A DNA stretch of 33,719 bases from Bacteroidota bacterium. GTDB lineage: Bacteria > Bacteroidota > Ignavibacteria > UBA10030 > SZUA-254. Below the pieces are notes generated by a model. It was given only the letters and a program-made list of their open reading frames with translations. It was not told the DNA's origin and did no database searches. Of the stretch, positions 16,867 to 25,417 are shown piece after piece (position 1 is the first letter of the stretch; each line of letters begins with the position of its first letter). The stretch is taken from contig DATDFQ010000064.1 of assembly GCA_036522515.1 (NCBI GenBank), positions 1 to 33,719 on the forward strand. The letters run 5' to 3'. A program made the position numbers and the translations under genes.

Positions 16867-18302
16867 TGCACAAGAGGTTGTTCGGGAAGACGAAGATCGT
16901 CTGTACCCTCGGGCCCGCATCCAACACTCCCCAGACGATCGGCGGGTTGATCAAGGCGGGGATGGACGTCGCGAGGCTAAACTTTTCGCACGGGACGTAT
17001 TCGGAACATGTCCGGACTCTCCGGCTCATTCGCGCGGCGGCGAAAGCGGCAAGGGAGCCGGTCTGCATTATTCAGGACCTGCAGGGCCCGAAGATCCGCA
17101 TCGGTGAATTGAAAACGGCGTCGGTCGAGCTGAAAACGGGAAGTACTTTGACCATCACGACCCGTCCTCTTGCCGGCGATGCGGAAACCCTCTCAACGAC
17201 GTACCATCATCTTGCGAAAGACGTCAGGAAGGGGGACCGGATCCTTCTGGACGACGGGAAGCTTGAACTAAAAGTCCTCAGTTCCGGTGCGCACGAGGTA
17301 CTCCTCCGGGTTATTACGGGAGGAGTGCTGACGGCGCACAAAGGAATTAATCTCCCGGGAATTGCAGTCTCAGTCCCATCGATGACCGAGAAGGATAAAG
17401 AGGATCTGGCGTTCGGATTCAAGCATGATTTCGATTATGTGGCGCTCTCGTTCGTGCGGCGTGCCCACGATATCGCAGAGTTGAGGGATTTCATCATAGA
17501 GAACGGGCCGAAGGGGAGGAAAATCCCAATCATCGCCAAGATCGAGAAGGCGGAGGCGATCCAGAACATGGACAACATTCTGAAGGAAACCGATGCGGTG
17601 ATGGTTGCCCGCGGGGACCTCGGAGTCGAACTCCCTGCGGAGGATGTGCCGCTCCTGCAGAAGATGATCGTCCGGAAATGCAACGAACTGGGGAAGCCGG
17701 TGATCATCGCGACGCAGATGCTCGAGTCGATGATCAAGAGCCCCACGCCGACGCGCGCCGAGGCGAGCGACGTGGCAAACGCTGTCCTCGACGGAGCGGA
17801 TGCTGTCATGCTCAGCGGGGAAACGTCAGTGGGCAAATATCCGATTCAGGCGGTCGAGGTGATGGACAGGATCATCCGGAAGACGGAGGACCAATCCGTC
17901 GATCATAAGGGGTTTGATCCGGAATGGATCCCGTCGATGCATGAGTATGACCCCCTCTGCCGGTCGGCGTGCATTCTCGCCGATCAGCTCAAAGCATCGA
18001 CGATCGTCGCGTTGACGCACTCGGGCGCGACGGCTGGTCACGTCGCGAAGTTCAGGCCCTCATCACATATCATCGCCGTCACGGACCGGGAGAAGATCAT
18101 GCGCCGTCTCAATCTTGTGTGGGGGATCCGGGGGTTGATCGTGGAAAACCTGAAGAAGGACACCGATGCGACATTCAAAAAGATTCAGGCGCAGCTTGTC
18201 GCAGAAGGCTACGTCGTGCGTGGGGAAATGATTGTAATGCTCGCTGGAATCCCGCTCTTCGAAGGCCATCCCACCAACGTGATCAAGGTAGACAAGGTGT
18301 AA
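16863..18302 (+). CDS. pyk: Pyruvate kinase
   Basis: 479 aa. The start at 16863 is chosen because ATGA overlaps the sirtuin stop and AGGA lies 6 nt upstream (16853-16856); ATG codons at 16845 and 16866 are alternatives. The protein catalyses phosphoenolpyruvate plus ADP to pyruvate plus ATP, the last step of glycolysis. Visible residues: KTKIVCTLGPAS at 9-20, the R38-N40-S42-H43 active-site group, the B-domain (about 85-170), catalytic K226 and metal-binding E228 in IIAKIEKAEAI, VARGDLGVELP at 248-258, TQMLESM, and PTRAEASDVANAV. The C-terminal allosteric domain is present. Length and motifs are normal; nothing suggests truncation. REP-like sequence starts soon after the stop. Confidence 0.97.
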   Translation: MMHKRLFGKTKIVCTLGPASNTPQTIGGLIKAGMDVARLNFSHGTYSEHVRTLRLIRAAAKAAREPVCIIQDLQGPKIRIGELKTASVELKTGSTLTITTRPLAGDAETLSTTYHHLAKDVRKGDRILLDDGKLELKVLSSGAHEVLLRVITGGVLTAHKGINLPGIAVSVPSMTEKDKEDLAFGFKHDFDYVALSFVRRAHDIAELRDFIIENGPKGRKIPIIAKIEKAEAIQNMDNILKETDAVMVARGDLGVELPAEDVPLLQKMIVRKCNELGKPVIIATQMLESMIKSPTPTRAEASDVANAVLDGADAVMLSGETSVGKYPIQAVEVMDRIIRKTEDQSVDHKGFDPEWIPSMHEYDPLCRSACILADQLKASTIVALTHSGATAGHVAKFRPSSHIIAVTDREKIMRRLNLVWGIRGLIVENLKKDTDATFKKIQAQLVAEGYVVRGEMIVMLAGIPLFEGHPTNVIKVDKV

Positions 18303-18324
18303 TCGTCATCCTTCTCACCAACTC

Positions 18325-18455
18325 GTCATCCTGACATGCTCCTGGTCAGGATCTTCATCCTGAGCGTAGCGAAGGATCTCCCCTCCTTCATCCACCCTCA
18401 ATCGTCCTCCTGCCCCCCAAAACTCGTCATCCTGACATGCTCCTGGTCAGGGTCT
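18325..18455 (+). repeat. REP-like elements: family B, A, B
   Basis: Copies at 18325-18354 (B: TCCTGAC...GTCAGGA), 18355-18380 (A, starting directly at the end of B) and 18425-18455 (B). They fill the space between the convergent pyruvate kinase and type IX cargo genes and could act as a bidirectional terminator. Confidence 0.8.
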
Positions 18456-18471
18456 TTATTCTTCGCTCTTC

Positions 18472-20841
18472 CTACCTCAGCAACATCATCTTCTTCACGC
18501 TCGTCCGCATCTCTCCCAGCGTACCGGTCTCCTCATCCAGGATGCTCTGCGCCTCCAGCCGGTAGAAATAAACCCCCGAAGGCAGACTCGCCGCGTTAAA
18601 CTCGACCTCCTGTGATCCGTTATCCATCGTCTCCCCGTTCAGAAGCTTTGCCACCTCCTGCCCGAGCACATTGTAAATCTTTAGCGTGACGATCGACGGC
18701 TCAGGTAACGAAAACTCTATGGTCGTTTGTGGGTTGAAAGGATTCGGGTAATTCTGCCTCAGTTGAAACGCCTCCGGCACGCGAATATACGTCGTCGAGG
18801 GCCCATGACCGACTATGACCCTCGGCGTGTTCACCGGCGGTGTATGGAGATAGGGGACATCGCTCAGCGGCCTTACACCGGTGGTGACAACCTTCCGGTT
18901 ACTCCAACTGATCGTGTCGAGTGGCCCCGCAAACGCCGCATTGATAAGCGAATCGACTTTATAGAACTCAGTCGAATCCTCCGTCCCGGCTACCGCTCCG
19001 TTGTCTCCAAGATACTTGTCCACGGAATCTGCGATCGCGCGAATCGTCAGTCCGTCAAACGGGCCGGTCACCAGCTTCACCGAACTGTTATCATAGATCA
19101 AATCTCCAAGCCCCTGCGGGAAGTCCCCCGAATCGCTCGCCGCAATATTGAGCTTGAGCGCCAGTTGTGCCCCAAAGAGACTGTTGTTGTGCTTGTCCGG
19201 CGGGAGGCTCTTTTGCTTCTTGGTGATCGGATCCCCCTTCTTATCGAACGTGTTGAGCGGATGCGGCGGGGCGATATGGTACAGGTCTCCTCCCTTTACT
19301 CCCTTCACCAGAGATTTGACGACATCCTTGAATTTCGGATGGTAGACGGTATGCGCGCCTTTGAGGTCGGCGTTCGTACCGACGGTAATGTCAACCGCCG
19401 TTTGCATGGTGCCGCCGTAGATGTCGAGGCCGACGTTTTGGAGATTCGGCATCGGGTAGCGCAGGATATTTGTTTTCATCGTGTCGCCGGCCGGCGCGTG
19501 CGCGTTCGGCAACGATCCGGAGAAGATCACCGACTTATCCGGGCGAACCCATTTGTACGCGACCGCGACAGGCTTCCCCTTCAAGCCCCGGCCTGAAAAC
19601 TGAATCGTATCCCCCGGCAGAAGCCCCGCCTGACAACCGAAGTTGAAGTTTGCGGTCTGGTGCTTTGAATCATTCCACGTCATGTGGTAGCAGATCGGGA
19701 ACTGCACTATCTTCCCGCCCGTAACGATCAGTGTTTCGATCGGCACGTTGAATTTCAGGTTGAGCATGGTGTCGGCGCTGTTCGTAAGGGGGATCACCGC
19801 CGCCCGAACGTTGAACACGAAATCGACCTTACTCGGCTTTCCCTTCACCGCCAGGCGCTTACCTTTCTGATCCTTCGCATCAGCCCAGTCCCGGTATGTT
19901 GCGGTCCTATACTTTGTAGTGTCTGCGGATAGCTCGGGGGCGGGGGTTCCGTTCGAGAAGATCCGGTCGCCGCCGTAAAAAGTGCCAAGACTGTTCTGAG
20001 CTACCCCTCGGAAATGGAGTCGTGAGTTCGCGGGAAGAGAGCTCGGATCAAACGAGTCAAAAATAGTGGCGCTGATTCCGCTGGAAATCGAATGAGGCGC
20101 GGTTGAACTTCCGTAACCGGTGGTCGGTCCGTACTCGAACCACGCGCTGGTCGTTCCCGGCGTAACGGCAAACCCGGTTCTTGGTGACGCCACCGCACCC
20201 GCGGGCGCATGCACGATCGCCTGTAGGCCGCCATTCGCCTCCGCATAAGTCGATACTACGGGAAGCGTCGGACCATGCAACGGCCCGCCAGCGATGATGT
20301 AGACCGAAAAGGATGCCAGAGGGGGAGTGAAGGGGTAGCTGGCCAAGGTGTAAGACGTCTGCGCCTTCATGTCGATGTCAAAGGCCGAGCCGTTGGCATC
20401 CGCCTTGAGGTGGACGGAGCCCCCATAATACGAGCTGAGATTTGGCCAGGAAAAGACCATCGGAAAAAGAGAGGCATCGGTTCCGTCAAGAGCGATTAAA
20501 ACTCTGTAAGTGTCGATCTGCGCCGTGCTGACATACTGCCTGAGGTCCAGGATCACGTTTCCGGACTTGGTCGACAACAACATTAATCCCCCGCCGACAG
20601 GGAGTGGGGGGTACTCGGTTTCACCGAGCGTGGGGTCTATTCCTGCTGTCGCGCTTGGCGCAACGCCGACGTTCACTGCGTATGACCATAAACCGTTTTC
20701 CGCTAGAACGAGCGGAAAGTGAAAGGCAGTTGAATCGTGCGGGATCACCCCCGCGATGGCGCTCCCCGGTTGACCGGCGAGGAGAACGAGCGCAAGAACA
20801 ATGGGGCTAATCCGAAAAAGCGTTGTGGGTATTCGTCGCAT
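18472..20841 (-). CDS. Secreted protein with type IX secretion (Por) C-terminal sorting domain
   Basis: 789 aa. GAGGA lies 6 nt before the ATG at 20841. A signal peptide (residues 1-30, ending SAIAG) is followed by a beta-rich N-terminal region, a PKD/Fn3-like segment (about 215-310, AWFEYGPTTGYGSST), and a large middle region with no family that I recognise (repeated VKGVKGG, KGKP, SDSGD motifs; many short beta strands). The last about 95 residues form a type A sorting domain: LRQNYPNPFNPQTTIEFSL, VTLKIYNVLGQEVAKL, LPSGVYFYRLEA, with the tail KKMMLLR. Such domains target cargo through the type IX translocon to the cell surface. An insert rich in acidic residues (SILDEETGTLGEM) sits before the final strand. 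Function of the passenger is unknown. Confidence 0.9.
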   Translation of the reverse strand: MRRIPTTLFRISPIVLALVLLAGQPGSAIAGVIPHDSTAFHFPLVLAENGLWSYAVNVGVAPSATAGIDPTLGETEYPPLPVGGGLMLLSTKSGNVILDLRQYVSTAQIDTYRVLIALDGTDASLFPMVFSWPNLSSYYGGSVHLKADANGSAFDIDMKAQTSYTLASYPFTPPLASFSVYIIAGGPLHGPTLPVVSTYAEANGGLQAIVHAPAGAVASPRTGFAVTPGTTSAWFEYGPTTGYGSSTAPHSISSGISATIFDSFDPSSLPANSRLHFRGVAQNSLGTFYGGDRIFSNGTPAPELSADTTKYRTATYRDWADAKDQKGKRLAVKGKPSKVDFVFNVRAAVIPLTNSADTMLNLKFNVPIETLIVTGGKIVQFPICYHMTWNDSKHQTANFNFGCQAGLLPGDTIQFSGRGLKGKPVAVAYKWVRPDKSVIFSGSLPNAHAPAGDTMKTNILRYPMPNLQNVGLDIYGGTMQTAVDITVGTNADLKGAHTVYHPKFKDVVKSLVKGVKGGDLYHIAPPHPLNTFDKKGDPITKKQKSLPPDKHNNSLFGAQLALKLNIAASDSGDFPQGLGDLIYDNSSVKLVTGPFDGLTIRAIADSVDKYLGDNGAVAGTEDSTEFYKVDSLINAAFAGPLDTISWSNRKVVTTGVRPLSDVPYLHTPPVNTPRVIVGHGPSTTYIRVPEAFQLRQNYPNPFNPQTTIEFSLPEPSIVTLKIYNVLGQEVAKLLNGETMDNGSQEVEFNAASLPSGVYFYRLEAQSILDEETGTLGEMRTSVKKMMLLR

Positions 20842-21097
20842 AGGCGTCCTCTTTCATGAATCGGATCGGGTTGTCAAAACAGAAGAGATAAGGCCGGCGC
20901 TCGATACGGGCGGCGTCTATAGATAAGTTAGCAAAAAGGAGCCGAGAGTCAATACGGAAAACCCCCACCTCGAAATGCCGGTAGCACGTGGTTTGGGGGT
21001 ATTCTGAGGGTGTGAGGGTTGGCGCCCGGAGTTGACGCCGGATCCGGTGGGGCTTAGCTCTGTTTGGGACGCGCGTTCAACGACACAATCGCGGGGA

Positions 21098-21625
21098 TCA
21101 CTCCGGGCTGAAATATCCTCCCGGTCTTACCATCAGGACAGGGCAGCGCGCCCTCTTCACCACCTTCTCAGCGGTGCTGCCGAAGATCAGGTGCTCGACG
21201 CCCGCATGACCGTGTGTGGCGATGACGATCAAGTCGACGTGTTCTTCCTTTGCCGTATTGAGAATCTCAAGGAAAGCTCTCCCCGTTTGGACAATGGCTC
21301 GCGCCGTGAGCCCGGCCATCACATGCTCCTTGATCAACTGAGCCAATCCGGCCTTTCCTCTGGCGGTGAATTCAGGTTCGAGGTTCGGCATCGCCACCTG
21401 CCCGAATCCGAGATCGGAGGGATACACGATCGGTTCGACGACATAGACAAGGATCAGCTCGGAACGGAATTGTTCCGCGAGTGTGTTCGCATAGGTGAGC
21501 GCGTCTTTCGAGTGCTCGGAAAAATCGATCGGCACAAGAATCCTTTTCAGGGAAACCGGCAGTGGCGTGTAGGCCCGCTTTTTCTCGTCCTCCAGTGGAC
21601 CCTTCTTCGAGGGTTTCAGTTTCAT
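21098..21625 (-). CDS. Universal stress protein, UspA family
   Basis: 175 aa with a single Usp domain after a basic N-terminal extension (about 1-27). The domain starts KRILVPIDFSEHSKDAL and ends with the ATP-binding signature THGHAGVEHLIFGSTAEKVV and the strand CPVLMVRP, so it is the ATP-binding type. It is thought to help cells withstand energy or redox stress; a specific role cannot be assigned. It lies 13 nt after ilvE in the same direction, so it is probably the last gene of the sphingolipid/IlvE transcript. Confidence 0.93.
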   Translation of the reverse strand: MKLKPSKKGPLEDEKKRAYTPLPVSLKRILVPIDFSEHSKDALTYANTLAEQFRSELILVYVVEPIVYPSDLGFGQVAMPNLEPEFTARGKAGLAQLIKEHVMAGLTARAIVQTGRAFLEILNTAKEEHVDLIVIATHGHAGVEHLIFGSTAEKVVKRARCPVLMVRPGGYFSPE

Positions 21626-21638
21626 GATAAGATCTCGC

Positions 21639-22565
21639 TCAATCGTTGAAGATGAACTTCAGCCAGTTATGATTGTCTTTGCCGTTCCGAACCACATCGA
21701 AAAACGCGGTCTGGACCTCCTTGGTGATCGGTCCGACTTTTCCGTCGCCGACATGGAGACGGTTCACGCTCCTTATCGGCGTAATCTCGGCGGCGGTTCC
21801 CGTAAAGAATAGCTCGTCGGCGATCGTCAGCATCTCGCGGGAAACAGGCGCTTCGACGACGCGGTATTCCGCTTCCCTGAGTAATGTCATCACCGATGAC
21901 CTTGTAACACCCGGAAGGATGCTGGAAGTGAAGGGGGGAGTATAGACATCGCCGTTTTTGACCATGAAGATGTTTTCTCCGCTTCCCTCGCTCACATGCC
22001 CCGAAACGTCGAGGGCAATTCCCTCGACAAAGCCCGATGAAAGCGCTTCAATCTTGATTAGCTGGGCATTCAGATAATTACCGCCCGCTTTTGCAATCGT
22101 GGGGAGTGTGTTCGGTGCCGGACGAGTCCAGGACGACACCATCACATCGATCCCCTTCGTCAGCGCGTCGGCCCCCAGGTACGTTCCCCAGTCCCATACC
22201 GCGATCGCCACATCGACCGGGTTACTGAGCGGATTCACTCCGACATCCCCATAGCCGCGGTAGACGATCGGCCGTATGTAGCACGATTTCATCTTGTTGA
22301 CACGGATCGTATTGATCACCGCGGCCTCAAGCTCGTCCCGCGTGTACGGTATTTCTGCATGATAGATCTTTGTGGAATCATAAAGCCGTTCCATGTGCTT
22401 GTCGAGCCGGAAGATCGCCGACCCCTTTTTGGTCTCGTAGCAGCGAATTCCTTCGAACCAGCTCGACCCATAGTGGATGACGTGGGAGAGGACATGAATC
22501 TTTGCGTCCGCCCAGTTGACAAGCTTTCCGTTCATCCATATTTTTGCGACAGGTTTGACCGGCAT
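21639..22565 (-). CDS. ilvE: Branched-chain amino acid aminotransferase
   Basis: 308 aa. A PLP-dependent fold-type IV transaminase that interconverts Leu, Ile and Val with their 2-oxo acids, using glutamate/2-oxoglutarate. K159 in TIAKAGGNYLNAQLIK is the PLP lysine, at the same position as in E. coli IlvE. Other landmarks: SHVIHYGSSWFEGIRCY at 27-43, RPIVYRGYG, EGSGENIFMV, TGTAAEITPIRSV. AGGAAGG lies 8 nt before the ATG at 22565, in the 13-nt space after the GNAT gene, so the two are translated from one mRNA. Its oxo-acid products are the source of branched acyl-CoA primers for iso-fatty acids, which fits the neighbouring sphingolipid genes. D-amino acid transaminase is less likely given the motifs. 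Confidence 0.95.
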   Translation of the reverse strand: MPVKPVAKIWMNGKLVNWADAKIHVLSHVIHYGSSWFEGIRCYETKKGSAIFRLDKHMERLYDSTKIYHAEIPYTRDELEAAVINTIRVNKMKSCYIRPIVYRGYGDVGVNPLSNPVDVAIAVWDWGTYLGADALTKGIDVMVSSWTRPAPNTLPTIAKAGGNYLNAQLIKIEALSSGFVEGIALDVSGHVSEGSGENIFMVKNGDVYTPPFTSSILPGVTRSSVMTLLREAEYRVVEAPVSREMLTIADELFFTGTAAEITPIRSVNRLHVGDGKVGPITKEVQTAFFDVVRNGKDNHNWLKFIFND

Positions 22566-22578
22566 GGATATGGCCTTC

Positions 22579-23700
22579 CTAAGCTAGTGGAGTTTCATAG
22601 ATGCGATAGGACTTGACGCGATCGGCCTGCATAAGCTCCGCCCCACGGTTCATCATCACGTTATCTTCCAAGATCCATCCCGCCTCGCCCTCAGGATACC
22701 CGAGTTCGACACTGCGCTTTCCAGTCTCATAGAATAGCACACCCCCGGCGCCGGTCATCTGATGTTCCTTGACCACGCCCAGGGTGATGATACGTGTGGC
22801 CTTGATGGCTTTCTTATACCGGAGGAGACAGTAGAGGCCCGGCAGGAGGTAACCCTTCCGGTTGTGCTTGAATGCGATGTTCAGGTCGGGCAGCGAGAGC
22901 GAGAACCCGATCGGCTCTCCCTTGTGTTCTGCAATTATGACGAGCCCCGGAACCACGACAGGTTTCAAATCTTTCGCGAGCGCGTCAAATTCAGCGTCTG
23001 TCATCGGGACGGCGCCCCAGTTGTACTGCCATGCTCTATTATAGAGCGCGTGGATAAGCTCCACTTCGCGGTTGAAGTTCTTCATGTCGAGGGGACGGAA
23101 CGATATCCCGTGACGGCTTTTCACCATCGCCGAAACCCGTTCAAGTTTTTCGCTGAAGACTTTGTCCTTGTGGACATGCCAGGCGTGCAGGTCCTTCACT
23201 TTTTTCAATCCCGCCTTCTCAAGGAGGGTTGCATAGTATGGCGGGTTATAGGGCATCAACACGACAGGCGGCTTATCGAATCCATCGATCAGGAGACCAT
23301 ACTCATCGTTGACCGACGGGCTTGCCGGTCCGCGCATCGCATCTGCGCCACGCTGCAAGAGCCAATTTTTTGCTGTGCCGAGAAGAGTGTTGGCAACATC
23401 CTGATCGTCTATGCATTCGAAGAACCCAAAGAAGCCAACTTTGTCGGAATGCTCCTTGTTGTGATTGTGATTCATGATCGCGCCGATCCTGCCCACTATC
23501 TCCCCGTCCCGGTATGCCATGAAGAATTCCGCATCCGCGTGCGCGTAGAACGGATTCTTCTTCTTGTCCATCAGTTTCCGGCGGTCCATCAATAACGGCG
23601 GCACCCAGTATGGGTTGCCCTTGTAGATCTCCCACTGGAATTTAATGAATCGCTTCACATCCCCGGAACTACTCACATTCCGGATCACAACCGGGTTCAT
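22579..23700 (-). CDS. GNAT-fold acyltransferase, candidate bacterial ceramide synthase (bCerS-like)
   Basis: 373 aa, no signal peptide. The N-terminal half carries the family hallmarks NPYWVPPL, KKKNPFYAHADAEFF, VGRIGAI, GFFGFFECIDD, RGPASPSVNDEYGLLIDGFD and MPYNPPYY; the C-terminal half contains a second GNAT-like lobe (GEPIGFSLSLPDLN, TLGVVKEHQMTGAGGVL). This matches the GNAT-type N-acyltransferases that in Caulobacter act as bCerS, attaching an acyl chain to 3-ketosphinganine. The location between serine palmitoyltransferase and ilvE, and the same strand, supports that role. The family assignment is good; ceramide synthase is inferred from context. Its Shine-Dalgarno (AGGA at 23711-23708, 7 nt from the ATG) is the reversed 5' end of a REP-like repeat. 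Confidence 0.75.
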   Translation of the reverse strand: MNPVVIRNVSSSGDVKRFIKFQWEIYKGNPYWVPPLLMDRRKLMDKKKNPFYAHADAEFFMAYRDGEIVGRIGAIMNHNHNKEHSDKVGFFGFFECIDDQDVANTLLGTAKNWLLQRGADAMRGPASPSVNDEYGLLIDGFDKPPVVLMPYNPPYYATLLEKAGLKKVKDLHAWHVHKDKVFSEKLERVSAMVKSRHGISFRPLDMKNFNREVELIHALYNRAWQYNWGAVPMTDAEFDALAKDLKPVVVPGLVIIAEHKGEPIGFSLSLPDLNIAFKHNRKGYLLPGLYCLLRYKKAIKATRIITLGVVKEHQMTGAGGVLFYETGKRSVELGYPEGEAGWILEDNVMMNRGAELMQADRVKSYRIYETPLA

Positions 23701-23703
23701 ATT

Positions 23704-23900
23704 GTCATCCTGAGCGAAGCGAAGGATCTCGACCTCGTCATCCTGACATGCTCTTGGTCAGGATCTTCTCTCGTTCCCACGCTCTGCGTGGGAACGCATA
23801 CCGCGGCGCTCTGCGCCGCAGCAAAAAAATCATCACCTCCCCAGCCCGTCATCCTGCCCCCTTAAACTCGTCATCCTGACATGCTTTTGGTCAGGATCTT
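23704..23900. repeat. REP-like array between SPT and GNAT genes
   Basis: In order: family A (23704-23730), family B (23737-23767), GTTCCCACGC/GCGTGGGAAC plus CGCGGCGC/GCGCCGC (23770-23820, the same compound element as at 2900-2950), and family B again (23870-23900). It fills most of the 290-nt gap and its first copy provides the ribosome site of the GNAT gene. Confidence 0.85.
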
Positions 23901-23990
23901 GATTCTCTTGATTCATGAAACGAAGGATGAACAAGCCGGTAGGAGGGATCCGGCCGGACAGCAGATGGTGTGCGGCGTGCGGTGGGCGGC

Positions 23991-25301
23991 TCAAGTGATT
24001 AGGCCGAGCTTTTTCCCTTCGACCTCGAACAGATCCAGGATTTTGTCGAGATGCTTATCCTCGTGGCTAGCCATATAGCTCGTGCGCATCATCTGCATCC
24101 CCTGGGGGACGCCCGGACTGATAAACGCGTTGACAAACACCCCGGCATCGAAGAGGTCGCGCCAGAATTTGAAGGCAATCATGTCATCTCCCACGATCAC
24201 GGGGACGATGGCAGTTTGCCCGTCAATGACCTGGAAGCCCAGTTTCTTGAAGCTGCTTCGCATCTTGTTAGCGTTCCGGAGGAGGCTGTCAATCCTTTCC
24301 GGCTCTTTCTCGAGTATATCCAGCGCTGCAAGTGCCGCGGCGACCGATGCGGGCGTCGGGCTCGCGCTGAAGATGAGCGCCGGGGACTGGTGTTTCAGGA
24401 AATTGATCGTCCGCTCTTCACCGACGACGAACCCACCGAGAGATGCGAATGTCTTGCTGAATGTCCCCATCACCATGTCAACCTGATCGGTCAGCCCGAA
24501 ATGGCTGGGGGTTCCTCTTCCACCCTTTCCGATCACGCCTACCGCATGCGCGTCGTCAACGAGGGTCCGGGCATTGTGTTTCTTGCAGATACTTACGAGG
24601 TGCGGAAGATCGACAATCTCGCCCGTTGTGCTAAAAACACCGTCTGTGACCACCAGTTTTGCCGCCTCGGCAGGTAGGCGCGAGATCACGCGCTCCAGAT
24701 CCGCCATGTCGTTGTGCTTATAGCGGACAACCTCAGCGAACATCCCCTTCGCCATCATGACGCCAGCAACGATGCATGCATGGTCGTCCTTGTCGATGAG
24801 GACATACTCTCCGCGCTGAACAAGGGAGGGGATAATGCCTTGAGCGGTCTGGTAGCCGGTGCTAAAGAGGAGGCAGGCCTCGGTTCCCATGAATTTAGCA
24901 AGCCGGGCCTCAAGTTCGTTGTGCAGATCGAGTGTTCCGGTCAGGTAACGCGATCCCGAGCAACCCGTCCCGTACTTCTCGACCGCCTTGATGGCGGCTT
25001 CCTTGACTTTCGGATGAGCGGTGAGGCCGAGGTAGTTGTTCGAGCCCGCCATGATGACCTTGCGGCCCTCGATTCTGACGACCGGTCCCTCGTTCTCTTC
25101 GATCGCACGGAAATAAGGATAGAACCCGGCGGCTTTTACTTCGTCTGCGCGGGTGAAATCACGACACTTTTGAAACAGATCAACCGGTTTCTTCGCCCCA
25201 GCCGTTCCTTTTCCATCGTTCGCAACCGGCTGCGCGGTCTTTGAAGGCTCTTTCGTCGACTCTTTCGTAGTTTCCGTGCTCAAAGTTCGAATTACGCTCA
25301 T
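23991..25301 (-). CDS. spt: Serine palmitoyltransferase (alpha-oxoamine synthase)
   Basis: 436 aa. A PLP enzyme that condenses L-serine with an acyl-CoA or acyl-ACP to 3-ketosphinganine, the committed step of sphingolipid synthesis, in the cytoplasm or at the inner membrane. Residues 1-40 are a low-complexity tail; the catalytic part starts [19 protein letters not shown], then [13 protein letters not shown] and GSNNYLGLT, which are typical of Bacteroidota SPT and not of KBL or BioF. PLP site: K283 in [12 protein letters not shown], with H174 (DDHACI) and D250/H252 (DDAHAVG). KBL, BioF and HemA paralogues are the alternatives, made less likely by the N-terminal motif and the GNAT and SDR neighbours. 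It is transcribed from a promoter overlapping that of the divergent SDR gene; leader about 14 nt, no Shine-Dalgarno. Confidence 0.9.
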   Translation of the reverse strand: MSVIRTLSTETTKESTKEPSKTAQPVANDGKGTAGAKKPVDLFQKCRDFTRADEVKAAGFYPYFRAIEENEGPVVRIEGRKVIMAGSNNYLGLTAHPKVKEAAIKAVEKYGTGCSGSRYLTGTLDLHNELEARLAKFMGTEACLLFSTGYQTAQGIIPSLVQRGEYVLIDKDDHACIVAGVMMAKGMFAEVVRYKHNDMADLERVISRLPAEAAKLVVTDGVFSTTGEIVDLPHLVSICKKHNARTLVDDAHAVGVIGKGGRGTPSHFGLTDQVDMVMGTFSKTFASLGGFVVGEERTINFLKHQSPALIFSASPTPASVAAALAALDILEKEPERIDSLLRNANKMRSSFKKLGFQVIDGQTAIVPVIVGDDMIAFKFWRDLFDAGVFVNAFISPGVPQGMQMMRTSYMASHEDKHLDKILDLFEVEGKKLGLIT

Positions 25302-25329
25302 TGATTGTCTAATTTTTTTTCAATATACT
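25301..25329 (+). promoter_or_regulatory. Rightward promoter of the ceramide-reductase-like gene
   Basis: TTGATT (25301-25306), 17-nt spacer containing a run of eight T, TATACT (25324-25329). Its -10 overlaps the leftward -10 on the other strand by four bases. Predicted start near 25336, leader about 80 nt including a REP-like repeat. Confidence 0.55.
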
Positions 25330-25350
25330 CCATTGGCTTCTTAAAGTCAA
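25322..25350 (-). promoter_or_regulatory. Leftward promoter of serine palmitoyltransferase
   Basis: On the minus strand TTGACT (25350-25345), 17-nt spacer, TATATT (25327-25322). Predicted start near 25315. Confidence 0.65.
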
Positions 25351-25389
25351 TCCAGCTGTAGCCCAAGCTGTCATCCTGACACCTTTTCT

Positions 25390-25416
25390 GTCATCCTGAG
25401 CGAAGCGAAGGATCTC
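25390..25416 (+). repeat. REP-like element, family A, supplying the ribosome-binding site of the SDR gene
   Basis: TCATCCTGAGCGAAGCGAAG plus GATCTC. The AAGGA at 25408-25412 is 5 nt before the ATG at 25418, and no other Shine-Dalgarno is present. Confidence 0.75.
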
Positions 25417-25417
25417 C

